Of a stretch of 64,000 nucleotides of DNA, positions 44,419 through 52,544 are shown piece after piece (the stretch's first letter is position 1; each line of letters opens with the position of its first letter). The stretch spans positions 1 to 64,000 of the forward strand of contig NZ_JAUSUZ010000001.1 in assembly GCF_030813715.1 (NCBI RefSeq). Direction: 5' to 3'. This stretch comes from Catenuloplanes indicus (GTDB lineage Bacteria; Actinomycetota; Actinomycetes; Mycobacteriales; Micromonosporaceae). Under the pieces are notes generated by a model. It was not told the origin of the DNA. It made no database searches and saw only the letters and a list, made by a program, of their open reading frames with translations. The translations under genes and the position numbers were made by a program.

Positions 44419-44447
44419 TTGACATATCTCGTTAACGACTGTTACGT
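44419..44447 (+). promoter_or_regulatory. Promoter of the amine oxidase gene with palindrome
   Basis: TTGACA (44419-44424), 17 bp, then TTACGT (44442-44447) resembles a sigma-70-type promoter, and the palindrome TCGTTAACGA (44429-44438) lies between the boxes. Confidence 0.5.
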
Positions 44448-44482
44448 GGCTGCGGCAATCAACGGACTCCACACTCCCGGGC

Positions 44483-46048
44483 ATGACTACCAGACGTGAC
44501 TTCCTGTGCGCCGTCGGTGTCTCCGGCGGTGCCGGCGCCATGTTCGCCACGATGGGCGCGCTCGGGCTGGCCCCGGACGCCGCGCACGCCGCCGCCCCGC
44601 CGTACCGGGCACCGCGCACCGGCGACTTCACGCTCACCGGCCGTACCGCCAAGAAGGTCGTGATCCTCGGCGGCGGCGTGGCCGGCCTGGCCGCGGCCTA
44701 CGAGCTGGGCAAGGCCGGCTACGACTGCACGGTCCTCGAGGCACGGGCGGTCGCCGGCGGCCGCAACCGCACGATCCGCGGCGGCGACGCGGAGACCGAC
44801 CTGGACGGCCGCACGCAGCGGGCCACGTTCTCGCCCGGGCAGTACCTCAACGCCGGCCCGGCGCGGATCGCTCAGTGGATGGTCACGCTCGACTACTGCC
44901 GCGAGCTGGGCGTGCCGGTCGAGGTCTTCACGAACAGCAACGCGGACGCGCTGATCTACAACACCGGCATGACCGCGCCGGTCCGGTATCGCACGGCGAA
45001 GGCCGACATGTTCGGCTACGTGTCGGAGCTGCTCACCAAGGCCACGAGCCAGGGCGCGCTGGACGCCACGCTCACGCCGGAGGACCGGGACCGGCTGATC
45101 TCGTTCCTGTCCGGCTTCGGCGGGCTCACGAACGGCGTCTACGCCGGTGGCGGGCGGCGCGGCTACGCCAGCCCGCCCGGCGCCGGCAACGACGCCGGCA
45201 CACTGCTCGGCGACCCACCGGCACTGTCCGAGACGTTCGCCTCCGGCGTCGGCCGCTACTTCAGCTTCGAGTTCGGCTACGACCAGGCGATGCTGATGTT
45301 CCAGCCGGCCGGCGGCATGGACACGATCCCGCGCGCGCTCACCGCCGCGATCGGACCGCGCCGGGTCGTGCTCGGCGCGATCGTCACCTCGGTCACCTCC
45401 GCCGACACCGGCGTCATCGTCGAGTACACCGCCGGCGGGCGGGCCCGTGAGCTGCGCGCCGACTACTGCGTGGCCACGCTGCCGCCGCACCTGATGGCCC
45501 GCGTCCCGCACAACCTCGGCACCGCCGTGACCGCGGCGCTGAACACGTTCCGCGTCGCGCCGTCCGGCAAGATCGGCCTTGAGTACCGCACCCGCTGGTG
45601 GGAACGCGAGATGCGCATCTACGGCGGCATCACCGAGACCGACCTGGACGTGTCACACATCTGGTACCCCTCCTACGACTACCACGGCCGCCGCGGCGTC
45701 GTCGTCGGCTACTACAACACCGGGCAGAACGCGCTGGCGTACGGCAATCTCACCCATCCGGAACGGCTGGAACGCGCGCTGACCGCCGGGGCGCTCATCC
45801 ACGGCCCGCGCTACCGCGAGGACCTCGCCTCGTCGTTCTCGATCGCGTGGCAGAAGGTGCCGCACCTGGAGGGCGCCTGGACCGGCCCGCCCTACGGCAC
45901 CCCCGGCTACGACCTGCTCCTCGCGCCGGCCGGCCGGGTCTACTTCGCCGGTGACTGGCTCAGCCATTCGGTCGCCTGGCAACACGGCTCCTTCGTCTCC
46001 GCCCGCGCGGCCGTCACCGCCCTCCACTCCCGCGTCATGACGACCTGA
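44483..46048 (+). CDS. Tat-exported flavin monoamine/L-amino-acid oxidase
   Basis: The 521-residue protein starts with a twin-arginine signal (TTRRDFLCAVGVSGGAG to PDAAHAAAPP). The dinucleotide fold follows: VVILGGGVAGLAAAYELGKA and VLEARAVAGGRNRTIRGG, and the C-terminal FAD contact is VYFAGDWLSHSVAWQHG. The overall pattern places it in the L-amino-acid/monoamine oxidase family, which deaminates amines or amino acids and releases H2O2 outside the cell. The substrate cannot be read from sequence. It is a single-gene unit. Confidence 0.9.
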   Translation: MTTRRDFLCAVGVSGGAGAMFATMGALGLAPDAAHAAAPPYRAPRTGDFTLTGRTAKKVVILGGGVAGLAAAYELGKAGYDCTVLEARAVAGGRNRTIRGGDAETDLDGRTQRATFSPGQYLNAGPARIAQWMVTLDYCRELGVPVEVFTNSNADALIYNTGMTAPVRYRTAKADMFGYVSELLTKATSQGALDATLTPEDRDRLISFLSGFGGLTNGVYAGGGRRGYASPPGAGNDAGTLLGDPPALSETFASGVGRYFSFEFGYDQAMLMFQPAGGMDTIPRALTAAIGPRRVVLGAIVTSVTSADTGVIVEYTAGGRARELRADYCVATLPPHLMARVPHNLGTAVTAALNTFRVAPSGKIGLEYRTRWWEREMRIYGGITETDLDVSHIWYPSYDYHGRRGVVVGYYNTGQNALAYGNLTHPERLERALTAGALIHGPRYREDLASSFSIAWQKVPHLEGAWTGPPYGTPGYDLLLAPAGRVYFAGDWLSHSVAWQHGSFVSARAAVTALHSRVMTT

Positions 46049-46187
46049 CCCCACCGGCTCCTTCGTACGCATCCCGCTCGACCGGGCCGCGAGCGGCGTC
46101 CCTCGCGCTCCGCCGGTCCGCGGCTCTCCCCCGGCCGGGGGCCTGCCCGGCCGCGCCCGGAACGGCGTCGCCCGCCCTAGGAACGGG

Positions 46188-46460
46188 GTGGTGAGCGTCG
46201 TGGTGCCGGAGTGGCGCCTGACCGGGAACTTCATCGGCACCTGTGCCGACGTGCGCTGTCCGGCGGTAACGCTGTTCCTCGACGGCGAGTCGGAACTGGC
46301 CGACGGGGTGGTCCGGGCCGTCCTGTTCGACCTGACCAGCGGGCCGCTCCTCGTCGATCCGCGGCACCTGGACGGGATCCGGATCGGTGGCGCGGCCGAC
46401 GCGCGGGCACTCCGCGTGGAGTGCCCGGGTGTGCGGACCGGCGGCGTGCGTGTGCCGTAG
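46188..46460 (+). CDS. Hypothetical protein, 90 aa
   Basis: Tandem GTGs at 46188 and 46191 behind AGGAACGG. The sequence (NFIGTCADVRCPAVTLFLDG, SELADGVVRAVLFDLTSG) is a compact beta-rich fold with two cysteines. It has the look of a conserved actinobacterial protein but no family is recognised. Confidence 0.55.
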   Translation: MVSVVVPEWRLTGNFIGTCADVRCPAVTLFLDGESELADGVVRAVLFDLTSGPLLVDPRHLDGIRIGGAADARALRVECPGVRTGGVRVP

Positions 46461-46485
46461 GGGCCGGTCAGCGGGTGGGGTCGGA

Positions 46486-47256
46486 TCAGCGGGTGGGGTC
46501 GAAGATGCGGGACATCAACGCGGCGGTGCGGCGGCGGGGGAGGAAGCGGGTCAGCGTGACGGTGAGGCGGTTGGCGCGGCCGTCGATGACCGCCGGGGCG
46601 GGATTGCGGCGTTCGAGGTGGTGCAGTGCGGTGGCCACGACGTCCTCGGGGCGGCGGACCTTTCCGGCGGTGAGCACGGCCGCGTCCGGGCCCATGTGTG
46701 CGGTGAAGCCGGTGGCGGTGGCACCGGGGGCGACGGCGAAGACGGTGAGGCCGGTGCCGCGCAGCTCGGTCCAGAGCGACTCGGTGAAGCTCAGCATGAA
46801 CGCCTTCGTGGCGCTGTAGACGGCCATCCGCGGCGACGGCAGGTAACCGGAGGCGCTTGCGAGGTTGATCACGAAGCCGTTGCCGGCGTGCCGCAGGCCG
46901 GGCAGGAACGCGGCCGTGAGCTGCACCGGTGCCGCGACGTCGAGCGCGATCTCGGTGGCCAGCTGCCCGGGGTCGGCGTCGGCGAACAGCGTGAACGACC
47001 CCACCGCGGCGTTGTTGATCAAGCTGGTGACGTGCAGGCCGCGGTCGGTGACCGCCCGGTGGAGGTCGGCGGCCGCCGCCGGGGCGGACAGATCAAGCGC
47101 GACGACCTCGACCGGCACGGTACGGCGGAGCTCGTCCGCGAGCGCGGCCAGTGGCCCGGCGCGGCGGGCGACGAGGACGAGGTGCGCACCACGGGCGGCC
47201 AGGGCACGGGCGAACGCGGCGCCGATGCCGGCGCTGGCCCCGGTGATCAGAACGGT
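46486..47256 (-). pseudogene. Short-chain dehydrogenase lacking a start codon
   Basis: The 257-codon frame has the full SDR core: cofactor motif TVLITGASAGIGAAFARALA, INNAAVG, catalytic Ser and VYSATKAFMLSF (Y-x-x-x-K), and the usual APGATATGF. In front of the Rossmann strand the frame is closed by TAG at 47257-47259, and no ATG, GTG or TTG precedes the cofactor motif. The first usable start (GTG near 47118) would delete the motif. Either the start was lost or a base was changed or misread here. The 3' end is followed by a short duplication (46468-46501). Confidence 0.7.
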
Positions 47257-47354
47257 CTAGATCGGGGAGCACCCGGCCAGCGTATCCGTGAGGCGGATCC
47301 GGCATCACGCCGGCGAACGGTCCGGAGGAACGCCAGAAAAAGTTCGGCCGGGGA

Positions 47355-47381
47355 TGTCGAGATCGTGCCGGTGGCTCCGTC
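47355..47381 (+). promoter_or_regulatory. ECF42-type promoter of the YciI-sigma operon
   Basis: TGTCGA (47355-47360) and CGTC (47378-47381) are separated by 17 bp, matching the reported ECF42 target motif (TGTCGA at -35, CGA/TC at -10). It lies 56 bp upstream of the YciI start, so the sigma factor of this operon probably activates its own transcription. Confidence 0.65.
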
Positions 47382-47436
47382 CCCGGGGTGACGGTGGCGA
47401 CAATGGGTCGCACCGGACCGACCGAGGAGACCGATC

Positions 47437-47844
47437 ATGGCGAAGTATCTGCTGCTCAAGCACTACCGCGGCGCACCGGCGGCGGTCAACGACGTGCCGA
47501 TGGCCGAGTGGACGCCGGCGGAGGTCGAGGCGCACGTCCGGTACATGAACGACTTCGCGGACCGGCTGCGGGAGAGCGGCGAGTTCGTGGACGGCCAGGC
47601 GCTGGCACCGCGGGGCGAGTGGGTGCGGTACGACGGGGAGGGCCGGCCGCCGGTGACCGACGGCCCGTTCGCGGAGACCAAGGACCTGATCGCCGGCTGG
47701 ATGGTGATCGACGTGGACGGTCACGAGCGCGCGGTGGAGCTGGCCGGTGAGCTGTCGGCCGCGCCGGGTGCGGGCGGCAAGCCGATCCACGAGTGGCTGG
47801 AGCTGCGTCCGTTCCTGACCGAGCCCCCGACGATCACCGAATGA
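47437..47844 (+). CDS. YciI-related DGPF-domain protein
   Basis: The 135-residue protein carries the DGPF motif (VTDGPFAETKDLIAGWMVID) and the N-terminal KYLLLKHYRG of YCII-related proteins, whose members are ferredoxin-like folds with a His/Asp pair. DGPF proteins are the standard partners of ECF42 sigma factors. ATG 47437 follows GAGGAGACC, and the stop overlaps the sigma-factor start by four bases. Its biochemical role is unknown. Confidence 0.9.
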   Translation: MAKYLLLKHYRGAPAAVNDVPMAEWTPAEVEAHVRYMNDFADRLRESGEFVDGQALAPRGEWVRYDGEGRPPVTDGPFAETKDLIAGWMVIDVDGHERAVELAGELSAAPGAGGKPIHEWLELRPFLTEPPTITE

Positions 47845-48962
47845 GGGAGTTCGTCCCGGTCGTGATCGGCGTCCTCGTCCGCCGCGGAGCCGGCTTCGCG
47901 GCAGCCGAGGACGCGGTCCAGGACGCGCTGGTCGAGGCGATCCGGGTGTGGCCCTCGAACCCGCCCGCGGATCCGAAGGCGTGGCTGATCACGGTGGCCT
48001 GGCGGCGGTTCGCCGACGCGGCGCGGGCCGACGCGGCCCGCCGACGGCGCGAGGAACTGGTCGAGCAACAGCCGGCCCCGGGGCCGGCGAGCACGACCGA
48101 CGACACCCTGCACCTGTACTTCCTGTGCGCGCACCCGTCGCTGTCGCCGTCGTCCGCGGTCGCGCTGACGCTGCGCGCGGTCGGCGGGCTGACCACTCGG
48201 CAGATCGCGGCCGCGTACCTGGTGCCGGAGGCGACCATGGCGCAGCGGATCAGCCGGGCCAAGCGGACCGTGTCCGGCGTGCGGTTCGACCGGCCGGGCG
48301 ACGTCGCGACCGTACTGCGCGTGCTCTACCTGGTCTTCAACGAGGGCTACTCCGGCGACGTCGACCTTTCGGCGGAGGCGATCCGGCTGACCCGGCAGCT
48401 CGCGGCCGGGTACGACCATCCGGAGGTGTCCGGGCTGCTGGCGCTGATGCTGCTGCACCACGCGCGGCGGGCGTCGCGGACCGGGCCGGGCGGCGAGCTG
48501 GTGCCGCTCGCGGCGCAGGACCGGAGCCGCTGGGACACCCGGCTGATCGCGGAGGGCGTCGAGATCCTGCAGGCCGCGCTGGCCCGGGACCGGCTGGGCG
48601 AGTTCCAGGCGCAGGCCGCGATCGCGGCGCTGCACGCGGACGCGCCGGCCGCGGCGGAGACCGACTGGGTGCAGATCCTGGAGTGGTACGACGAACTGGC
48701 CGCGCTGACGGACAGCCCGATCGTGCGGCTGAACCGGGCGGTCGCGGTCGGCGAGGCGGACGGGCCGCGGGCCGGGCTGGCCGCGCTCGCGGCGCTGGAC
48801 GACACGCTGCCGCGCTACACCGCGGTGGCGGCGTACCTGCACGAGCGGGCCGGGGAGCTGGACACGGCCGCGCGGCTCTACGCCGAGGCCGCGCACCGGG
48901 CACTCCACCTGGCCGAACGTGATCATCTGATCCGCCAGGCGGCCCGGCTCAACGCGCGCTGA
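47841..48962 (+). CDS. ECF42-group RNA polymerase sigma factor with TPR-like extension
   Basis: Residues 1-80 form sigma region 2 (GAGFAAAEDAVQDALVEAIR, WLITVAWRRFADAAR) and about 100-155 region 4 (GGLTTRQIAAAYLVPEATMA, QRISRAKRTV). The remaining 220 residues are the characteristic C-terminal domain of this group (LYLVFNEGYSGDVDLSAEAI, LNRAVAVGEADGPRAGLAAL) with TPR-like helices, which controls activity in place of an anti-sigma factor. Total length (373) is typical. Partner and promoter are described in the two preceding entries. Confidence 0.92.
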   Translation: MREFVPVVIGVLVRRGAGFAAAEDAVQDALVEAIRVWPSNPPADPKAWLITVAWRRFADAARADAARRRREELVEQQPAPGPASTTDDTLHLYFLCAHPSLSPSSAVALTLRAVGGLTTRQIAAAYLVPEATMAQRISRAKRTVSGVRFDRPGDVATVLRVLYLVFNEGYSGDVDLSAEAIRLTRQLAAGYDHPEVSGLLALMLLHHARRASRTGPGGELVPLAAQDRSRWDTRLIAEGVEILQAALARDRLGEFQAQAAIAALHADAPAAAETDWVQILEWYDELAALTDSPIVRLNRAVAVGEADGPRAGLAALAALDDTLPRYTAVAAYLHERAGELDTAARLYAEAAHRALHLAERDHLIRQAARLNAR

Positions 48963-48971
48963 CCGACATAT

Positions 48972-49032
48972 GTTCGCGCTCACAGCGCACCGATGCGGAC
49001 CCATTGACATCGCCGGGGTGAGCGCTAACATC
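48972..49032 (+). promoter_or_regulatory. Promoter with LacI-type operators for the GH43 gene
   Basis: TTGACA (49005-49010), 16 bp, TAACAT (49027-49032) is a good promoter. GTGAGCGCTAACAT overlaps its -10 box and TGTTCGCGCTCACA (48972-48985) lies upstream; both resemble the palindrome TGTTAGCGCTAACA bound by LacI-family regulators of plant-polysaccharide genes. The remaining 145 bases to the start codon are an untranslated leader. Confidence 0.6.
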
Positions 49033-49177
49033 ACCTCACGTCGATTTGTAGCCGCCATGTTTCGCCGGTGCGAAGACACCGTGACGGGAAAGGACGGTCC
49101 GCCATGCCCCAGTCCCGGAGAACGTTCCATCGGCTCGCGGACGTCACGTTCCGGGTGACCGCACGAAGGGCGACCGT

Positions 49178-50590
49178 ATGAAGGCACGTGTGCTGACCGT
49201 CGTCGTGGCCGTGCTGCTGCCGCTGATCGTGGTGGCGGCGCCGGCGCAGGCCGCTACGTACACCGGGTACCTGATGGCGCATTTCACCGGCGAGTCGTCG
49301 GAAGGGCAGCAGATCTATCTGTCACACAGCACGGACGGGCTGCGCTGGAGCGACCTGAACAACGGTGCGCCGGTGGTGCGGACCACGATCGGCACCCGCG
49401 GCGTCCGTGATCCAGCGATCGTGCGCTCGCCGGCCGGTGACCGGTACTGGATCATCGCGACGGATCTGTGCATCGGCTGCGGGCAGGACTGGAACGCGGC
49501 GATCAACAACGGCAGCCGCAGCCTCGTCGTCTGGGAGTCGGCGGACCTGGTCACCTGGTCCGCGCCGTGGCTGCTCAATGTGGCGGGTGCGATCCCGGAC
49601 GGGCGCAACGCGTGGGCGCCGGAGGCGATCTGGAACCCGGACACCGGCGACTACGTGCTCTACTGGGCGACGAACGTGCCGCAGAACGGGGCCACGAAGC
49701 ACCGGATCTACTACGCGCGCACGTCGAATTTCCGGTCGATCGGCACGCCGGCTCCGTACATCACCCGGCCCGGCGCGCAGGAGATCATCGATACGCAGAT
49801 CGTGGAGTCGAACACCGGCGGCTACCGGTACGTACGCACGTCCGGCGACGGGCAGATCACCATCGAGGGAAGCAACAGCATCCTGGGTACGTGGACCACG
49901 CTCGGCGATCTCTCCGGCATCGGGCTGACCGGCGCGCAGGTCGAGGGCCCGATGTGGACGAAGTTCAACGACCGCAACGAGTGGGCGCTGTACCTGGACC
50001 AGTACGCGTCCGGGCGCGGCTACCTGCCGGTGCTGACGACGCACCCGGCGAGCGCGACGGCGTACCGGCTGCCGTCGTCCGGGTCGTACGCGATGGGCGG
50101 CACCCGGAAGCGGCACGGCACGATCCTGAACCTGACCGTGGCCGAGCAGTCGCGGGTGCTCGCGCGGTGGCCGAGCGCGCCGGTGAACCGGTTGCAGTCC
50201 TACAACGCGCAGGACCGGTACGTCCGGCACATCAACCTGGACGTGCGGATCGACGCGAACGTGAGCCCGGCCGCGGACGCGCAGTTCCGGATCGTGGCCG
50301 GGCTGGCCGGCGGGACCGGCACGGTGTCGTTCGAGTCGGTCAACTACCCCGGGTACTACCTGCGGCACTACGGGTTCGACTTCCAGCTGGCGCCCGGGGA
50401 CGGCTCGGCCACGTTCGCGGGGGACGCCACGTTCCGCCGGGTGGCCGGGCTGGCGGACGCGTCGTGGAGCTCGTTCCAGTCGTACAACTACCCGGACCGG
50501 TACCTCCGGCACAGCAACTACCTGCTGCGCCTCGACCCGATCACGGACGCCACCGGCCGGGCCGACGCCACGTTCCGGGTGACGTCCTGA
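49178..50590 (+). CDS. Secreted GH43-family glycosidase with AbfB (CBM42) domain
   Basis: The 470-residue protein has a Sec signal ending VVAAPAQA. The five-bladed GH43-type propeller shows the expected acids: RDPAIVRSPAGDRYW, NAWAPEAIWNPDTGDYVLYW and QVEGPMWTKF. From about residue 335 three repeats of the beta-trefoil AbfB domain follow (LQSYNAQDRYVRHINLDVRI, FESVNYPGYYLRHYGFDFQL, FQSYNYPDRYLRHSNYLLRL), which bind arabinofuranosyl side chains. It most likely removes arabinose or xylose from hemicellulose outside the cell. Confidence 0.9.
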   Translation: MKARVLTVVVAVLLPLIVVAAPAQAATYTGYLMAHFTGESSEGQQIYLSHSTDGLRWSDLNNGAPVVRTTIGTRGVRDPAIVRSPAGDRYWIIATDLCIGCGQDWNAAINNGSRSLVVWESADLVTWSAPWLLNVAGAIPDGRNAWAPEAIWNPDTGDYVLYWATNVPQNGATKHRIYYARTSNFRSIGTPAPYITRPGAQEIIDTQIVESNTGGYRYVRTSGDGQITIEGSNSILGTWTTLGDLSGIGLTGAQVEGPMWTKFNDRNEWALYLDQYASGRGYLPVLTTHPASATAYRLPSSGSYAMGGTRKRHGTILNLTVAEQSRVLARWPSAPVNRLQSYNAQDRYVRHINLDVRIDANVSPAADAQFRIVAGLAGGTGTVSFESVNYPGYYLRHYGFDFQLAPGDGSATFAGDATFRRVAGLADASWSSFQSYNYPDRYLRHSNYLLRLDPITDATGRADATFRVTS

Positions 50591-50616
50591 CCCTCCGGGC
50601 GTCACGATCACACATC

Positions 50617-50642
50617 GTGGTCTTCGGTTCTCCGGCGACCAC
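50617..50642 (+). terminator. Terminator after the GH43 gene
   Basis: GTGGTC-tt-CGG pairs with CCG-gc-GACCAC around TTCT, 27 bases beyond the stop. Confidence 0.55.
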
Positions 50643-50740
50643 CCGCGCAACGGACAGGGAGGAGCGCCGGCGACGACCGGTGCCCGCGGGAGCGTGCGGA
50701 CCGTGACCACGCCGGAAGCGGGTATATCCGCTTCGTGCCT

Positions 50741-51895
50741 TCAGTCATGTCGTGGCGGATCGATCACCTCGTACGCGGTGATCAGGCCGAGGAGGTTGCC
50801 GAGCGCGCCGGTGCCGTCGGTGAGCGCGTCGGTGATCTCCGCGTTGAGCGACAGGCGCGGTGCGAGTTCCGCGGTCGGCGTGCCCAGCGCCTCCGCGGCC
50901 GTGGAGACCAGGCCGACCACGAACGCCTCGTCGGCCGGCAGGTTGAGCCGGCGGGCCAGGTTCTGCGCCATCCGGGCGCGGCCGAGACCGGCCGGGGTCT
51001 GGCGCAGCACCTCCTCGTCACCGACCGTGTCCCCGGCCAGCATCAGCGTGGTCCAGTCGCGCAGCCGGTCCTCACCGAGCAGCAGGATCGCCTCCTGCAC
51101 GGACTTGACCTGCACCGGCAGGCCGAGCGGGTCCGCGTTCGCGGCCGCGAGCATGCGCACGGACAGCGTGGCGTCCGAGGTGATCAGCGAGTGGACCTGG
51201 GAGTGCGGCAGCTTGTTGTCGACCAGCATGCCGAGCAGTTCGATGCCGCGCAGGCGCGGCGCGGGCAGCGCGGCCGCGGAGACCACCTCCGGCCGGGAGA
51301 TCGCGTAGCCCTGGAAACCGTCGAAGCCGGCGGCCAGCGCGAACTCCATGTGCTCCGCGTTCTCGACCCGTTCCGCGATCACCATGACCTGCGGGTAGCC
51401 GCGGCACAGCGCGAGCGTGGCGAGGATGTCGTCGCGCGTCGACTCCAGCACGTCGACCTTCACGTAGGCGGCCAGCGGCAGCAGCCGGTCCGCGCCGGTG
51501 CCGGGCACGAAGTCGTCCAGCGCCACCTCGTAGCCCTCGTTGACCAGCCGGCGCACGCCGTCGACGACCGCGTCGTCCACGTCGATCGTCTCCAGGATCT
51601 CCAGGACGACCTTGTCCGGCCCGAACGGCAGCGGCAGCTCGCCGGTCACGAACTCGCGGGTCAGGTTCAGGAAGCACCGCGCGCCGCCGCCCAGCGACTC
51701 CAGCCCGATGTCAGTGATCGACGTGACGATCACCTGACTGGTCGCGCCCGAGTCGCGGTGCGTCGCCTCCAGCGACGCCGAGTCGCGGCGGAACAGCAGC
51801 TCGTGGCCGATGACCGCCCGCTTGCGGTCGAGGACCGCCTGGCGGCCCACGTGTACGGTCCGCGCGGCGCGCGCACCTTCGGGGGAGTTGGACAT
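50741..51895 (-). CDS. EAL-HDOD two-domain signalling protein (YuxH type)
   Basis: Residues about 10-200 are an EAL-like domain (HVGRQAVLDRKRAVIGHELL, VALDDFVPGTGADRLLPLA, VIAERVENAEHMEFALAAGF) and residues about 200-380 a HDOD domain (LLGMLVDNKLPHSQVHSLIT, EAFVVGLVSTAAEALG). The canonical E-A-L triplet and several metal ligands are replaced, so phosphodiesterase activity is doubtful; proteins of this class usually sense or bind c-di-GMP or act as scaffolds. Cytoplasmic. It is a single gene. Confidence 0.9.
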   Translation of the reverse strand: MSNSPEGARAARTVHVGRQAVLDRKRAVIGHELLFRRDSASLEATHRDSGATSQVIVTSITDIGLESLGGGARCFLNLTREFVTGELPLPFGPDKVVLEILETIDVDDAVVDGVRRLVNEGYEVALDDFVPGTGADRLLPLAAYVKVDVLESTRDDILATLALCRGYPQVMVIAERVENAEHMEFALAAGFDGFQGYAISRPEVVSAAALPAPRLRGIELLGMLVDNKLPHSQVHSLITSDATLSVRMLAAANADPLGLPVQVKSVQEAILLLGEDRLRDWTTLMLAGDTVGDEEVLRQTPAGLGRARMAQNLARRLNLPADEAFVVGLVSTAAEALGTPTAELAPRLSLNAEITDALTDGTGALGNLLGLITAYEVIDPPRHD

Positions 51896-51950
51896 GGCCG
51901 CCGTATCGGCGGCGTGCGTCCGGAGCTGAACCTTTCCCGCAACGCGCCCG

Positions 51951-52460
51951 CTACCCGGCCGCGGCCGCGAACTCCTCGACCGCGTCCAGGTCCGCGGGCT
52001 GCAGGCCGCGGCGGGAGTCCGGCGCGATCAGCAGCGCCCGGCCGCCCGCGGTGAGCGCGTCCCGGGCCGGGCCGGCCGCCGGCAGCGCCTCGTCGTCGGT
52101 CCAGATCAGCCGCCGCCCCTCGGCGTGCAGCACGTCACGGGCGGCCCGGTACTTCAGCGGCCGGCACTCCGGCCCGCGCGGCAGCGGTTGCCGGGTGAGC
52201 GCGGCCGCCAGCGGCGGCAGCGACCAGATCCGCTCCAGCAGATGCGCCTCCGGGCACCAGGTGGTGCACCAGCGCACCTCCACCCGCTCCGCCGTGATCA
52301 GCTCCCGCAGCCGCTCGATCAGCGGAGGCGCGAAGCGGATCGGGTAGGTGTAGTCGTCGGCGGGCGAGTAGACGTCCCGGCGCAGCGGCGGGCCGCTCCA
52401 GCCGGGCCGTTTCGCATTGATCACCCCGTCGACGTCGAGCAGCCAGACCGGGGGTGTCAT
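51951..52460 (-). CDS. HAD-superfamily phosphatase, chromosomal paralogue of 25055-25585
   Basis: This 169-residue HAD protein begins VWLLDVDGVINAKRPGWSG, has VRWCTTWCPEAHLLERIWSL, RLIWTDDEALPAAGP and the ending RRGLQPADLDAVEEFAAA. It is the host-side homologue of the element-borne HAD gene and belongs to the same RNA-repair-associated group. Catalysis should need the D of DVDGV and a Mg2+ ion. Confidence 0.8.
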   Translation of the reverse strand: MTPPVWLLDVDGVINAKRPGWSGPPLRRDVYSPADDYTYPIRFAPPLIERLRELITAERVEVRWCTTWCPEAHLLERIWSLPPLAAALTRQPLPRGPECRPLKYRAARDVLHAEGRRLIWTDDEALPAAGPARDALTAGGRALLIAPDSRRGLQPADLDAVEEFAAAAG

Positions 52461-52477
52461 GCGGCGACTCTAATCCG

Positions 52478-52501
52478 CCGGCGCGCGCGGGCGCGCGCCG
52501 G
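52478..52501 (-). terminator. Terminator hairpin of the SDR gene
   Basis: CCGGCGCGCG (52478-52487) pairs with CGCGCGCCGG (52492-52501) over a four-base loop, 44 bases past the SDR stop at 52545. Confidence 0.6.
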
Positions 52502-52544
52502 TTTCCGGCCCGTGACGGCGGGGGCCGCCGCCACGGGGTGAGGG

